From Chara braunii (taxonomy: Eukaryota; Streptophyta; Charophyceae; Charales; Characeae), in contig BFEA01000340.1 of NCBI GenBank assembly GCA_003427395.1, forward strand, positions 298,720-348,261: a stretch of 49,542 nt of DNA, given 5' to 3'. Below are positions 1-10,087 of the stretch, piece after piece. Each line of letters starts with the position of its first letter. Position 1 is the first letter of the stretch. The notes beneath the pieces were generated by a model that searched no databases, had not been told where the DNA came from, and was given only the letters and a program-made list of their open reading frames with translations. Both the position numbers and the translations under genes were made by a program.

Positions 1-29
1 CACACACACACACACACACACACACACAT

Positions 30-84
<55 letters not shown>
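1..84. repeat. (CA)n microsatellite
   Basis: Almost pure CA dinucleotides, interrupted once by TG at 29-30. It starts at the window edge and may continue outside. The His-Thr reading frame through it is an artefact of the repeat. Confidence 0.97.
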
Positions 85-85
<1 letters not shown>

Positions 86-1266
86 GAGGAGGACAGGCAG
101 ATGGGCAAACATTGCGAACAGCAGGGAGAAGGATGATGCACAAGACTACTCAAGGCGGCGTCAGGGAGCCTTTCAAATTCAAATTAAAGGGGCGTCAATA
201 CTGGGAGGGTGTGTGAAAAAGATGCCTGCCCTAGAGCGCATATGGCGGAGGGCCGGATGGAATGGGACCGCCAGTCGAGAGAGGCCATCCTGGAAAGTTG
301 CGCCCCCTACTGACAGGGGCCTACTGAAAAGTTTTTTGGCCCCAGGGGCGCGATAGGGCAAGTCGGCCATCAGAGGGGGGGGATGCAAATAAACTGAAAT
401 TGGAGGGGGCCGGCACAAACTTTCCCTAAAAGGAAAATGAAAAATAAAATACTGAGCGTAGGGGGGAAAACAACGAATGAACCATCGGAGATGCACTGTC
501 TGGTACTGGCACTGCGTCGGGCACGCAGTGAAACGAAGCCGGTTGCACCCCATCGCCACGGACAAGTATGGAGGTGAGGCGAACAACACCAGGATCTGGC
601 TAGGAGCTGCGACATGAGACGGGGCATCACCACGGAGTTGTGGGCTAACCTTGGCCGCACTGCGACATGAGACGGGGCATCGCCACGGAGTCGTGGGCTA
701 ACCTTGGCCGCACCTGGAGATCAGCGCGTCAAGAAAAACCGAAGCAAATAGATGGGCAAATTACGGCAACGGAGGTAACGAAGGAGAGACAGGGTAGGTG
801 AACGAAACCACATGAGACAGGCGGAAGAAATACAACAGGAAACTTCAGTTGGGGACATGGAGAACGGCAGCATGGGACGAGAGATCTACATAGCGGGAGG
901 CGAAGGCTGTGACTAAGGGGACCGAGCCCTGGTGTGCACCATCTCCCTCTGGGGCCTCTGAGGCTTCCTCCTCAAAGGGGGGAGACGAAAGTGTATGAGG
1001 GTGAGCGGCGATTCGGAGAAACGACGGTGGTAACCCCTTGTCCCTTTGTGCTTACCCGCATCTTCCAACCTGTCCTCTCCCCCTTCAAGCACTCCTTGCC
1101 CCCCTCCCTTCCCCCTCCTTCCCCCACCCCTCCCCTCCCCTCCCCTTCTTTTGTATCTGGTCAACCCCCTGCCCCCCCTTCTTCCAGCCTGCACTTCTGT
1201 GATGACCCTGGCACTCTTCCCCCGCACACCTCTTGACCTACCCAAGACCCGAATCCGGCCCTGTTA
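85..1266. other. Non-coding stretch, no gene seen
   Basis: Apart from the 53-bp duplication listed separately I see no gene, RNA or recognisable element. The open frames here are short, overlap on both strands and have composition-driven sequence. From about 1085 the plus strand becomes pyrimidine-rich. Confidence 0.5.
608..713. repeat. Exact-length tandem duplication, 2 x 53 bp
   Basis: Positions 608-660 and 661-713 are adjacent direct copies of 53 bp that differ at two positions. There is no spacer. The high identity suggests a recent duplication. No coding sense is apparent. Confidence 0.93.
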
Positions 1267-1318
1267 CCCCCCCCCCCCCCCCCACCCCCCTCCCCCCCCC
1301 CCCCCCCCCCCCCCCCCC
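1085..1318. repeat. C-rich low-complexity tract ending in poly-C
   Basis: CT- and C-rich sequence passes into an almost pure poly-C run from 1267 to 1318 with two interruptions. The complementary G-run could form quadruplex-type structure. The proline-rich open frame over it is not a gene. Confidence 0.9.
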
Positions 1319-1518
1319 ACCCCCATATCTTGATTCACATCCAATAGGAAAGGAATTAGGGAACTGGTGGTGATCTAACGAGTACTAGGGAGGCTTGGGG
1401 AGTCGTCAGAGTAATGGATCGGGTGACACCCTGAAATTTAAAGGAAACAACCCTAGACAACCCCTCGCGATACAGAACACATCTGTCCCGCCCATAGCAA
1501 CAGACGGCTTGCAGCTCC

Positions 1519-2870
1519 ATGGCGACCGCTATGATGTTCGATCCCAAAACAAAGCGAAGAACACAGAGCAAGATAATCTTTCACCAGGGCGCGATGCACC
1601 GCCCCCCATATAGAAAAGAGCAAGTCGACTTAGACTCGGGGGGTCTGGGAAATCTGCAGCAAGGGCAGACTGACAAGGCAGAGATATCCAGGGGCACAGA
1701 CCAATCCGGGGAAGAGGTACAACGGTAGAAAAGTTGCAGAAGACCAAGGAACGGATTGAATTCTGCATGATCCTGGCTTCATCTTCCTCATCGTGGGCTG
1801 CCAAGGTTAAGAAACTATACAGTGGGGAATCCCTGTCGGTCCAGCGCGAGGAAGGCGGTTTTGCCAACGGAATCTGGCAGATCCCTCTTGACAACCTTAC
1901 AACAGCAAGCGCCTTCTTCCTACCCAAACTCCTCACCAAATCAGAAGAGCGGGTGGTTAATCACGGAGGAAAGAAACATCAGGTCACTCGGCATGCAAGC
2001 AACTGGGTTTTCTACGACGATGCCGTGTACAAGTCGGCAAACGACAAGATCGGTTGGATCAGGAAAAGACTTGTTGCACTCAAGGGGAGTGAAGAGGGAG
2101 CACGACATTATTTCCTGATACAGCCCGTCTTGTCGGCGGTTTTCACGATCATTTGCATGTTTGACGCCGATAAACGGTTGATGGACACCTGGCGCAACAT
2201 ACGCTGCGGTAGGTCGAAGGTCGATCTATCCGTGGTCCCCACAGCGCCAGCAGAGTAAAGAAGAGAAGCACGGATAGGTCATGACCGACTATTACTGGGT
2301 GGAATTCCAGCACGTGCCAATTGAGATTCAGGCCGCCTTCGTGTAAGACCTGACACTTAAGTTTGACATCGTTGACTTTATTGACCCACTGCCCTCCCAC
2401 GTAGCCCCCCGCGACAACTACCTGATGGTTGCTCTGGATTTGCCGGCAGGTCATGTGTTTCAGATTGACGATGTGATTCCATTCAGGATAGGAGGGGAGG
2501 ACTTTAAAGGTAAGACTACAATAAGTAAATACATATTTCAAATCTTTTTTTTTTATTGACGATCGTGATAGTTGATTCCATAGAAACTCTTGAAAAAGTC
2601 CACAGTGCTCACAAGATGCGCCCCTGGTGCTTTAAGTGCCAGATGTATGGCCATGGTGCCTCGGATGCTGAATGTCCAGATCACCCAGCCAAACGCAAGC
2701 CACGGGCCGGCTCCTCAGGGATCCCTTTCAGGCCACCCGTTAGAGGTGAGAATGGGAGAAGAGAGATGCAGCCAACACAGAAAGCAGACCACCGGCTCAT
2801 TGGAAACCCCCACATTCTGTGGAAGAACATCTCAGGGCAAATACTAGACCCCCTGCTTCTCAGCAGTTGA
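1519..2870 (+). pseudogene. LINE ORF1 (gag-like, RNA-binding, zinc knuckle), decayed copy
   Basis: This is the first of two ORF1 copies in the window; the other lies at about 18.0-20.5 kb. ORF1 proteins of plant LINEs bind the element RNA. Shared blocks include WVFYDDAVYKS, KIGWIRKRL and LKGSEEGARHYFLIQPV near 2.0-2.1 kb, then the FDIVDFIDPLP and IPFRIGG blocks near 2.36-2.50 kb. A cysteine knuckle lies at 2628-2675 (Cys-x2-Cys-x4-His-x6-Cys). The frame breaks near 1726 and near 2218, has a TAA at about 2353, and is interrupted by an 89-bp insert. No ORF2 follows, so the copy is 3' truncated. Upstream similarity to the other copy is visible back to about 1519. The assignment to a LINE rests on the second copy, which has reverse transcriptase downstream. 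Confidence 0.8.
2510..2598 (+). other. 89-nt intron-like insertion in LINE ORF1
   Basis: Relative to the copy at 18-19 kb, 89 extra bases split the block just before the zinc knuckle. The insert begins GTAAGA and ends AAAAAG, and contains a T-run at about 2545-2554. Exact removal as a GT-AG intron rejoins the frame so that it matches the other copy (DFK followed by V/I-H-x-AHK). Whether it is spliced cannot be seen here. Confidence 0.5.
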
Positions 2871-3720
2871 CAGGTCTGCCAACTGAGCAAGGCCCGTCAG
2901 TCTTCACCCTTAGGTAAGTGGAATTGTTCCCCAATTTTGTCTATTTGGTCGAGTGGGGATTCAAACTCAGGCTCGTACTTCAACAGTCCATGGGTGTATC
3001 AGATGAGGGCGTACTCACACCAGGACTTGCCGACCAAGCCCAGACACATGGGGAAAGTCCGTGTGTGAGCATGACCTCGGCTAAGCCCATTGGCTTTCTC
3101 TTTTTTTTTAAGTAAGCCAATACCATTCATGTTTGCCGGAAACCGGGTCTGGCGTCCCTTACATATATGCCGGAGTGCGTGGGTTCAAGTCGCACCGTCC
3201 CTTGATACCTTCTTCAGCAGGTTACCCTACTATCCTATCTCTTTTTTTTCTTTTTCTGTTTTTTCTTCTCTTTTTTTTTTTTTTTCATTTTTCTTTTCTT
3301 ATAAAGTCCAGGGTGTTGTAGAGGCGAGTCAGTGTGTGCACAGTGATCACCTGGAACTGTGAGCCGTGGGTGTCCTGGAATATGAGACCACCTCCCAACC
3401 CATCCTCACGTCAATACTCCTAGCGCACCCCCTATCCCACTATTCTACCTCAGTGCGACCAGCACTCAGGACCATTGCCCTGCCAACGGGCAGGCAACTT
3501 GGACCAAACAGCAGTGATAGGCACCAGGGCTGATAGATTGCCCATCCCTGGTGGAAGCGGAATCGGACGAATCTTGTCGAACGGGAACTTCGGACGCGAG
3601 GCCCAGACAATGAACTACAGGCCCCATATATAAATAGCCACCCGACAGTTCTATCCGAATGTCAGTAGGAACTGCACCCAATGGCACCCTATCCAGGCAC
3701 TAGACCCCACCAGTGACTAG
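2871..3720. other. Intergenic; B-box-like fragments and poly-T
   Basis: No gene seen. Around 2955 the minus strand, and around 3180-3195 the plus strand, carry short motifs like the internal B box of tRNA genes (GTTTGAATCCC and GGGTTCAAGTC), without a convincing cloverleaf. T-rich runs lie at 3102-3110 and 3238-3300. Confidence 0.4.
3100..3162 (-). mobile_element. Short LINE 3'-tail fragment
   Basis: On the minus strand, AGGGACGCCAGACCCGG, a spacer and an A-run resemble the 3' tail of the LINE family ending at 13.7 kb and 14.2 kb. The middle of the tail, with the second stem-loop, is missing. Only about 30 bases match, with several differences. Confidence 0.35.
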
Positions 3721-3916
3721 CTCCCCAGCCTGTTTTTTGTGTACATATTCTGTGAATCTGTGTAGACAGTATCATGTGTGGAACCTTGTGTAAGTAACCT
3801 GTAAGCGATATATAATTTGCAAGCTATGTGTGTATGCCTGAAAGCTATGTGTACTCTGTGAATCATGTATCGAGGAGAGAACGGGCCAGCTGGACAAGGA
3901 CACCCCCCCAAAGAAC

Positions 3917-3985
3917 CGAACCAAGCTTGAACCCGCGACCTTGTAACATGTAATCCAAACTCTACCGTATGAGCAACTACCGGAA
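3917..3985 (-). repeat. tRNA-derived relic (A and B box)
   Basis: Read on the minus strand there is an A-box-like GCTCATACGGTAGAG, and about 30 bases later a T-arm-like GTCGCGGGTTCAAG. The anticodon arm pairs poorly, so this is a tRNA pseudogene or the head of a tRNA-derived SINE rather than a working tRNA. A second, different relic lies 220 bp downstream on the same strand. Confidence 0.55.
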
Positions 3986-4202
3986 ATGGAATGATCGTGT
4001 GATATGCCAGACTGGGGAGAACATCAGAACACCCGAGACCAGCACCCCAAGCAAACCCTGTGAAACCCACAACCAACATACAACACCGTGGACTACCCTT
4101 GGGTGGTGCGTAGGCAGTGTCTGTAATAGTGCCATGCGTCAGCCCAAGGGGATGTGTCCAGCCGTGCGTCAATCTAACACCCTGCCGGTGTCCATGCGCA
4201 AG

Positions 4203-4278
4203 GCTGCGGGGTTTTGAACCCGCAACCTTATAGCGCAATGCGCATTTCCAACCGGTGTTCTAACCACTGAGCTACATC
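4203..4278 (-). repeat. tRNA-derived relic (SINE head or tRNA pseudogene)
   Basis: On the minus strand, TGTAGCTCAGTGGTTAGAA is a near-consensus D-arm and A box. GCGGGTTCAAAACCCCGC is a T-arm and B box, but with an eight-base loop. The anticodon region does not fold into a proper 5-bp stem with a 7-base loop. It could be the Pol III promoter of a SINE. No second copy of this exact sequence is visible in the window. Confidence 0.65.
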
Positions 4279-4734
4279 TTCTCAAAGTTCCGCTTTCGCG
4301 GAGTTCTGAATGAGTACAGGGCGCCCTCATTCCTCCCAGGAGGGCGCTCAACCGAGTAGCATCCTTCCCCAACCACCCGATCCTTTCAAATTGGCGATCT
4401 TAATTTGGCCAACTGCCTCGGCCATACAGTCGAAGCAACTTAATGTCACAATTGCCCCGGCCGTATACTAATTTCTTCCGCACCCAAGCATTCGGCGAGG
4501 CACCCCCTATCCCATAGAGCCGTGCACACTGCTGTTGTTCAGTACCACATATTCACACATTATAGACGGCCCCACGCAGGTCGATAGACCAGCGCGGAGT
4601 ACTACCTTTCCAGGTAACGGCTCAAATTGAATGTTGTTTCTTGTTATTGACAAGATACCGTGTCCGCCCGGTGTGACGCGTGCAAAATGGGGGCAAATGC
4701 CGTTGTTAGGGTATTTGCGGCGGGAACGATCATC

Positions 4735-4747
4735 CACACACACACAT

Positions 4748-4811
<64 letters not shown>

Positions 4812-4815
4812 ACAT
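4735..4815. repeat. (CA)n microsatellite
   Basis: About 80 bp of CA dinucleotides with A-rich interruptions near both ends. The His-Thr and Val-Cys reading frames across it are artefacts. Confidence 0.96.
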
Positions 4816-5260
4816 GCAGACAGGTCGCTCTATCCGTCTTTAAATTTCCTGGCTCTCTCCTCTCTCTCTTAGCTATCCTGCTCATGTTTAGGGCACCCTG
4901 CATCGTTGACTACTTGCCTGCCACATACTCTTTATTGTATCTCGGCGCTGAATAATATTGCAACACTTCCTTTTTAGCTGAATCGAAGAAAGTGGCAGCC
5001 CCTGACCGTCAGGGGCCTTGTCTTTTCGGGGGTGCTGATTGTCAGGCCTTGTTGTGGCCAACAAAGTTTTGGACTATCGTGGGCCTTCCCTAGGATGACA
5101 TGCGCCACTAACCTCAGAAGTGGACACAAAGTGACTCCCTACTGATGGACTGTTAGGGACGTGTAATGTTTTTGGGTTTTATCTTACTGGATCTCTATTC
5201 TGTTTGCTACAGTATCCACTTGAAAGATCTAAGTGCAGCCCTATGATCAGGGTTGAATAG

Positions 5261-5720
5261 CTGCCGACCGCCGACCCCGACGCCGACCGTTTTGCAGGCG
5301 ACCCGTAGGGCGACCGGTCGGCGGTCTGCCGACCAGTCGGAAAACAGCCATCCACTGTTTTTTTTCCAAATCTGAGTTGGGGGCTGTACTGTGCTTGCTG
5401 ATCCGCTGAGAAACTTTTGGGGATTGGGACGGGTATGGGGGAGGTATAGTGGTGTATAGGGGTGGTATAGGGGGTATTGGGAGGGGGTATGAGGGTGTTG
5501 CGGGGGGGGTTTGGGGGGTTTGAGGAGGTGTATGGGGGTATGGGGGTGTTCGTGGGGTTATTGGGGTTTTTGGACGCAAAACAAAAAACAACTATTTTTT
5601 CTTTTTCTTTTTTTTTCGGGGGGGTGCCGACGACCCCCGACCGGTAGGTGCCGACCAGGCGACCGGTCGGCTGGTTGGCATCTGACCAGTCAAGGGGCGC
5701 CGACCGTCGGGGTATGCAAC
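5261..5720. repeat. GC-rich inverted arms around a G-rich, strand-asymmetric core
   Basis: Two GC-rich blocks (5261-5341 and 5628-5720) share the motif GGCGACCGGTCGGC, contain GACCGGTC palindromes, and are partly inverted relative to each other. Between them, 5425-5575 is strongly G-rich on the plus strand with many runs of three to eight G, followed by T-rich sequence. Possibly a non-autonomous repeat; no family recognised. The 220-residue minus-strand frame across it is Pro/Asn/Thr-rich low complexity and probably not a gene. Confidence 0.55.
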
Positions 5721-6013
5721 ACTGCCTATGATATAAAAGAAAATGTGACTCTGTAATGCAGTACCAAGGGTGGTTTGCTAAGCCACATGAATTTTTTACT
5801 CCTACTGGCCTAATTGTTTGAGGTCCTCTGAGAAGAACCACTTCTTTTAGCTAAAGCTGCCTTGTGGAATCAGCAATGTCTGTAAGGCTATAGGAATTTG
5901 GCAGCAGTGGTTTTCATGAGTTGTGAAGACTTCGCTTAGGAATTGTGTCGTCATGTTGAAATGAAGGTCTTGATTTTTTGCTATGATTTTTTTACTTGTG
6001 GCAATATTAGGAG

Positions 6014-6334
6014 TAGTCCATGTACAATGGGACGGTGGACCCGCTTTCCAGCATAGACACGGTGTGCTCTAGCACTCAATCCCCTCTCAGAAAGGCAATC
6101 AATGCTGCTCACCACTACACGATTGATTCAGCACATACACTATCACCCTTCACAAACTTTGGACAGCTCATTCATACGATTACCATGTACACAGGGACGC
6201 TGGACCCGTTTTCCAGCAGGTGCTGCTCCCCACCAATAGATGGAGCCCTCCCGACGGCGCTAGCGGTGCCTGCTCTTACCAGCACCCCTAGCGCCAATCC
6301 GGAAGTTTCTTCAAAAAAAAAAAAAAAAAAAAAA
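6014..6334 (+). mobile_element. LINE 3' end, severely 5'-truncated copy with poly(A)
   Basis: The last 140 bp (6194-6334) match the 3' tails of the LINE copies at 13.7 kb and 14.2 kb: a small stem-loop (GCTGGA with TCCAGC, 6199-6217), a conserved CTCCCCACCAATAGATGGAG block, a second stem-loop and an A-run. Upstream similarity to the 3' UTR of the minus-strand copy (GGCAATCAATGCTG) supports a truncated LINE end. A second, partial tail start lies at 6018-6052. A SINE that borrowed the LINE tail would look the same. Confidence 0.7.
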
Positions 6335-8959
6335 GGGAGCAGTCTACCCATCAAATTGACGAACCCCCAACATGTCTGCTTATAGTGTAAGGCAACATGA
6401 GGTGTGGTCTCAGACAGTAGCTCCTTGGGCAACTACCTATCCTCTTCCGACTTTTGGTATTGCTATCTGCCTCTGAGTTATTAACTCAGTCTGCCCCACC
6501 TAATGGTTCTTAATTAGGCCTGATCTAGTGTGCGGTCAATATATATGATACTTATCATCCACATCAGGCAGGATCATTGGTATGGGTGAAAGGAAGGATT
6601 GTTATTAACAGGCAACAACTTTGAAGCATGGAAGACAAAATAAGTACGAGGTGCATTAGAACATAGATGGTATACGATGTACCATTAATGTCTCCCTTTA
6701 CATCTAGGACTTTCCACTATCCTTTGTACTCAAGTCGCGATATGATAGGTGACTATCTCGTACGGTTCGGAGAGGACTCGAGTACCGCTGGCATGTTTTG
6801 CTCGGTGGGGAAGTTTCACTCTATTGAATATAAAAGGAATTGAAGGTAGTATTTTACTCATGTTAAGTCATGGACTGGTTTCTTCAGCCCTTTTTTTATG
6901 TCTAGGTGCTTTATATGATTGACATAAAACTTCTGGTAATTCTTTCTTCTAGCACAAATTCCTTTGACTCAATGCCAGGCAGTACCATGGTTGGCTTCCG
7001 GGGTGCTGTATGGCTTCTAAGGGAGGCTGGGTCTATATAGCTCCAAGCATTTGCTGTTCGCCTCTGTATGTCTCGAACTCACTGTATGAGGGACGCTGGG
7101 CCTGGTAGCTAGAGAATGGCAGCCGCGAAGGCACACACCTCCTTAGTGCTCCAAAACAAAACGGGGACAGAGAGCCAGATGTTAGTAGGGTGAATGACAG
7201 CGACCATTTCTATCTCTTCTCCTGACATCATCACACCGACACTTGGCAACAGCATAGGGCAGGGTTCCATAAGAGATTTCCACAAAAATCCTGTACACTC
7301 TGAGCCAAAAAATAAGCAGATCGAGGAACCAGGTTAATAAAGCCAACCACTCCATATTGCACAATGATGAAATCAGATCAAATAAGAAAGGAGAGGTAAA
7401 AAGGGCAGGTTAAAAAAGCCTGAGACAGCAAGGGCGAAAATGTATCATGATAATCCAAGCGATTTCAATAAGGGAGCAACAGATAAAACACGATGAAATC
7501 CCCGGAGTCGTCATGAGGCAACAACCTTCATTTGCGCCAACAGCGTCAGCGAGGACTGGAGCACCCAGTGATCGACATGCCTCGGCAACGCCCTACATGG
7601 TTTGACCAGCGCCGAAACCTGGTCATCATCAGGGGCAACCACATGAGCTCAAGATGACAATAATCACGCTCCTTGGGAATAAATAGGAGACAGCCTACTC
7701 AGGGTGGACAAGAATTTAGGGTGGGGAGCAGAAGAACTCATCTGAGGGAAACTGCCGACGTCACTCCTACGAATAATGCCATAATGCCATAGCATACACG
7801 TTTAAATGCTCGAAGTAATACCACTGGAAATTGAAGTGGAGTAGGAGTCCCCTGGGCCAGCGGCAAGGCATGAGGTATAGGTTGAGGAGTCAGGAGAACC
7901 GAGGATGCAGGGCGCTGACAAGCATAGAAGAAGGAAGGCAGAGAGACGAGGACGGGAGAGACTGTGTGGCAGGTGCATCGGATAGGAAAGCGTGCGAAGG
8001 CGAGGGAGGAAGAAGCAGATTCGACAGTGAGGCGGATCGACACACGAAGCAGCAGCGTTGAACATTGTATAAGAGAGGGAAGAACCCATAGGTCGGGGAT
8101 AGATATATAGGTGGCAAGGACAGAGAGCAGAAAGAGAGGGAACAATCGGGTAGCTGGACCCAGAGGCCGCCGCCAGTCGAGTACCAGAAGTGTATTATCT
8201 CTACCATAGGTACCTGCCTTAGAATCGAGACCAGGTTCGAAAAACCATTTCCAAGCTGGGTATCCGAGGCTATACTGAAGAGGTGGCCCTAGTCAAAAAT
8301 TACCATCACGTGCATACCCCCTTTCAGAAAAAGAACCCTGGGTTCGGAAATCTCTCCCAGCTGCTGTCCAAGTCCTCAGCCAGCTACCCAAATAAACCAT
8401 TTCCCTTGTAATCCTTCAGTCCATCCTATTCAGAAGGGCAGGCTCACTGTTTACCTTCCATGAGTGAACTGTCTCATTGAGTGCAGCATTCTACCCAGTG
8501 CTGCCAGGTCCCACGAAATTTCACAGATAAATGTCTCATTATATTGTCAAAGAACCTGTCAGGGTAGTTCCTGATACGCAATTCAATCTTCAAGGTGATG
8601 AGGAACAGTAACTCCAAGATAGGTAGCGTAGCGAATGTTCATGCCCGATGCAGAAAGGAGGTAATGACTGCTGATTTTTGCTGCTACTAGAGAAGGACAA
8701 GAAATCTTGGATGCCTTGGAAAATTATATTGGAACTTCCTGTGAGATCAGCCTGGTTCCTATGTGATGGTGAACAGCAAACCCCAAATGGAAAGGGGAGA
8801 ACTTGCGATCTACAGCTGGGGAAGGGTTAATGGTCCCCGTGACTTGTCTTTTCAAGCATCAGATTCTTATCATAGCAGTCTTTAAATAATTCTAAAATCC
8901 GCTCAACCTTTGCCCTTGCAGTCCTATTTGCTGACTGATACTTCACAAATATCGACACG
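6335..8959. other. Non-coding stretch, no gene seen
   Basis: No conserved protein, RNA or element recognised. Open frames near 7.74-8.2 kb overlap on both strands and look random. I see no strong repeat internal to the region. Confidence 0.45.
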
Positions 8960-9231
8960 TGTAGCGGACCTCTGGTTGGCCTGTGAGACCAGCCCCTAGG
9001 CCTGTTCTCACAGGCCTGTGTTATATTTGGGGCAGTCCAGTCCAGTCCCGTCAGTCTGCTGGTGTATACCCAAACTGTTGTCTGTTTTCAGCATCTTTCT
9101 ACATTCGCACATTGTGGAGTACGTGCGTTGGAGTCTAGCGTGGGAGCTGCGCTGTGCCATCTCGCTCCCCCTTCATCCTCCATCTCCATCTCTATCCCAG
9201 GTGGAGCACCACACCTGGTGGGTCCGCCACA
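8960..9231 (+). mobile_element. Probable LTR (272 bp) of an LTR retrotransposon
   Basis: The segment starts TGTAGCGGACC and ends GGTCCGCCACA, the TG...CA ends and short imperfect terminal inverted repeat expected of an LTR. A primer-site match follows after one base. It contains an 11-bp perfect stem (GGCCTGTGAGA at 8978-8988 with its complement at 9006-9016) and an AT-rich TTATATTT near 9019. I found no second copy and no gag or pol frame after it, so this is the remnant of a decayed or non-autonomous element. Confidence 0.6.
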
Positions 9232-9232
9232 C

Positions 9233-9244
9233 TGGTATCGGAGC
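9233..9244 (+). other. Primer-binding site, tRNA-Met type
   Basis: TGGTATCGGAGC differs by one base from TGGTATCAGAGC, the usual plant primer site complementary to initiator tRNA-Met. It sits one base after the proposed LTR end, as expected for priming of minus-strand DNA synthesis. Confidence 0.6.
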
Positions 9245-10087
9245 GGGAACGTTCCCCGCTCCCACCCACCACCCCGCACAGCAGGGAAAACAACAAAATC
9301 CGACAGTAGGGTTTTTGGCTGTTTTTCGGGCGGTTTTTAATGAAAACCAGGGGGAAAAAAAAGGTGCAGTAGGAGAGCGACACGTGGCAGAAAAAGGAGT
9401 TGCCATCACGAACCTGTACGCCAAGGCCAAGGCCACCGCACGCACGAGCGCACCATGCGCCCACGCTGCCCCGCCCTGCCCCGCTCCCATATTATATTAT
9501 CAAGATGCGAGATATATGATGCTGCCAGGATTTCACTCGGGCAGCTGTTGGCCATGCGCATGCATAGGTGCTGCCATAACACACTGGCCAAAGTGTCTGC
9601 ATGGCTCAGTAATGTGGCACGCTGTTGTTGGAGAGGTGCGTGCCAGCTATTTACCTCCCCCCCCCCCGTGGCGGCTGCTGCCTGCGCACGTGGTCATCCG
9701 CAGTGCCACGTGGCAGCTTGTTTTGGAACTGAAGACCCCCCCTGATCAGGGGGCTGCTCTACACTGGTGAGGGTCTGCTCACACAGCATACCCTCGATCT
9801 GCAGATTTGTAGTACTGCTGCTAGGGGTTAATCAAGATCTCAGCCCCCTCTCTCCTCCAGCTGGCTTGCGGCAGCGAAGGCCAAGACCCTCCTGGTCTTG
9901 GTATACCTTGTGCCCTTGGAGACACCAAGGGTCAGGTATCACCTCTCTCTTCCCTCTCCCTACTAACCCACTTTCTCTACCTTTTTTCTCCCCTCTTACT
10001 CAACCCCTCTACTTCTTGCTCTTCTGCCTCACTCACTCCCTTCTAATCACCCTCACCACTCATACCCCTCGGTCGATCAATTATTGA
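9245..10087. other. Non-coding; compound hairpin, no gene
   Basis: Follows the primer site but encodes no recognisable gag. A pair of strong stem-loops lies at 9881-9931: CCAAGACC with GGTCTTGG (5-base loop) and CCCTTGG with CCAAGGG (5-base loop), the latter inside a weaker outer GGTATACCT/AGGTAT pairing. The segment 9940-10060 is pyrimidine-rich. Confidence 0.5.

Noticed and set aside
28-216. Open frame starting in the CA repeat
   Set aside because: The His-Thr repeat is a product of the microsatellite and no conserved sequence follows.
1046-1333. Proline-rich open frames over the poly-C region
   Set aside because: Pure composition effect; overlapping frames exist on both strands.
5425-5575. 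Telomere-like repeat
   Set aside because: G-runs are irregular in length and spacing; no TTTAGGG or TTTTAGGG unit repeats.
5179-5841. 220-residue minus-strand frame as a gene
   Set aside because: It consists of Pro/Asn/Thr and Arg/Pro/Thr/Gly repeats from the G-rich core and GC arms, with no domain.
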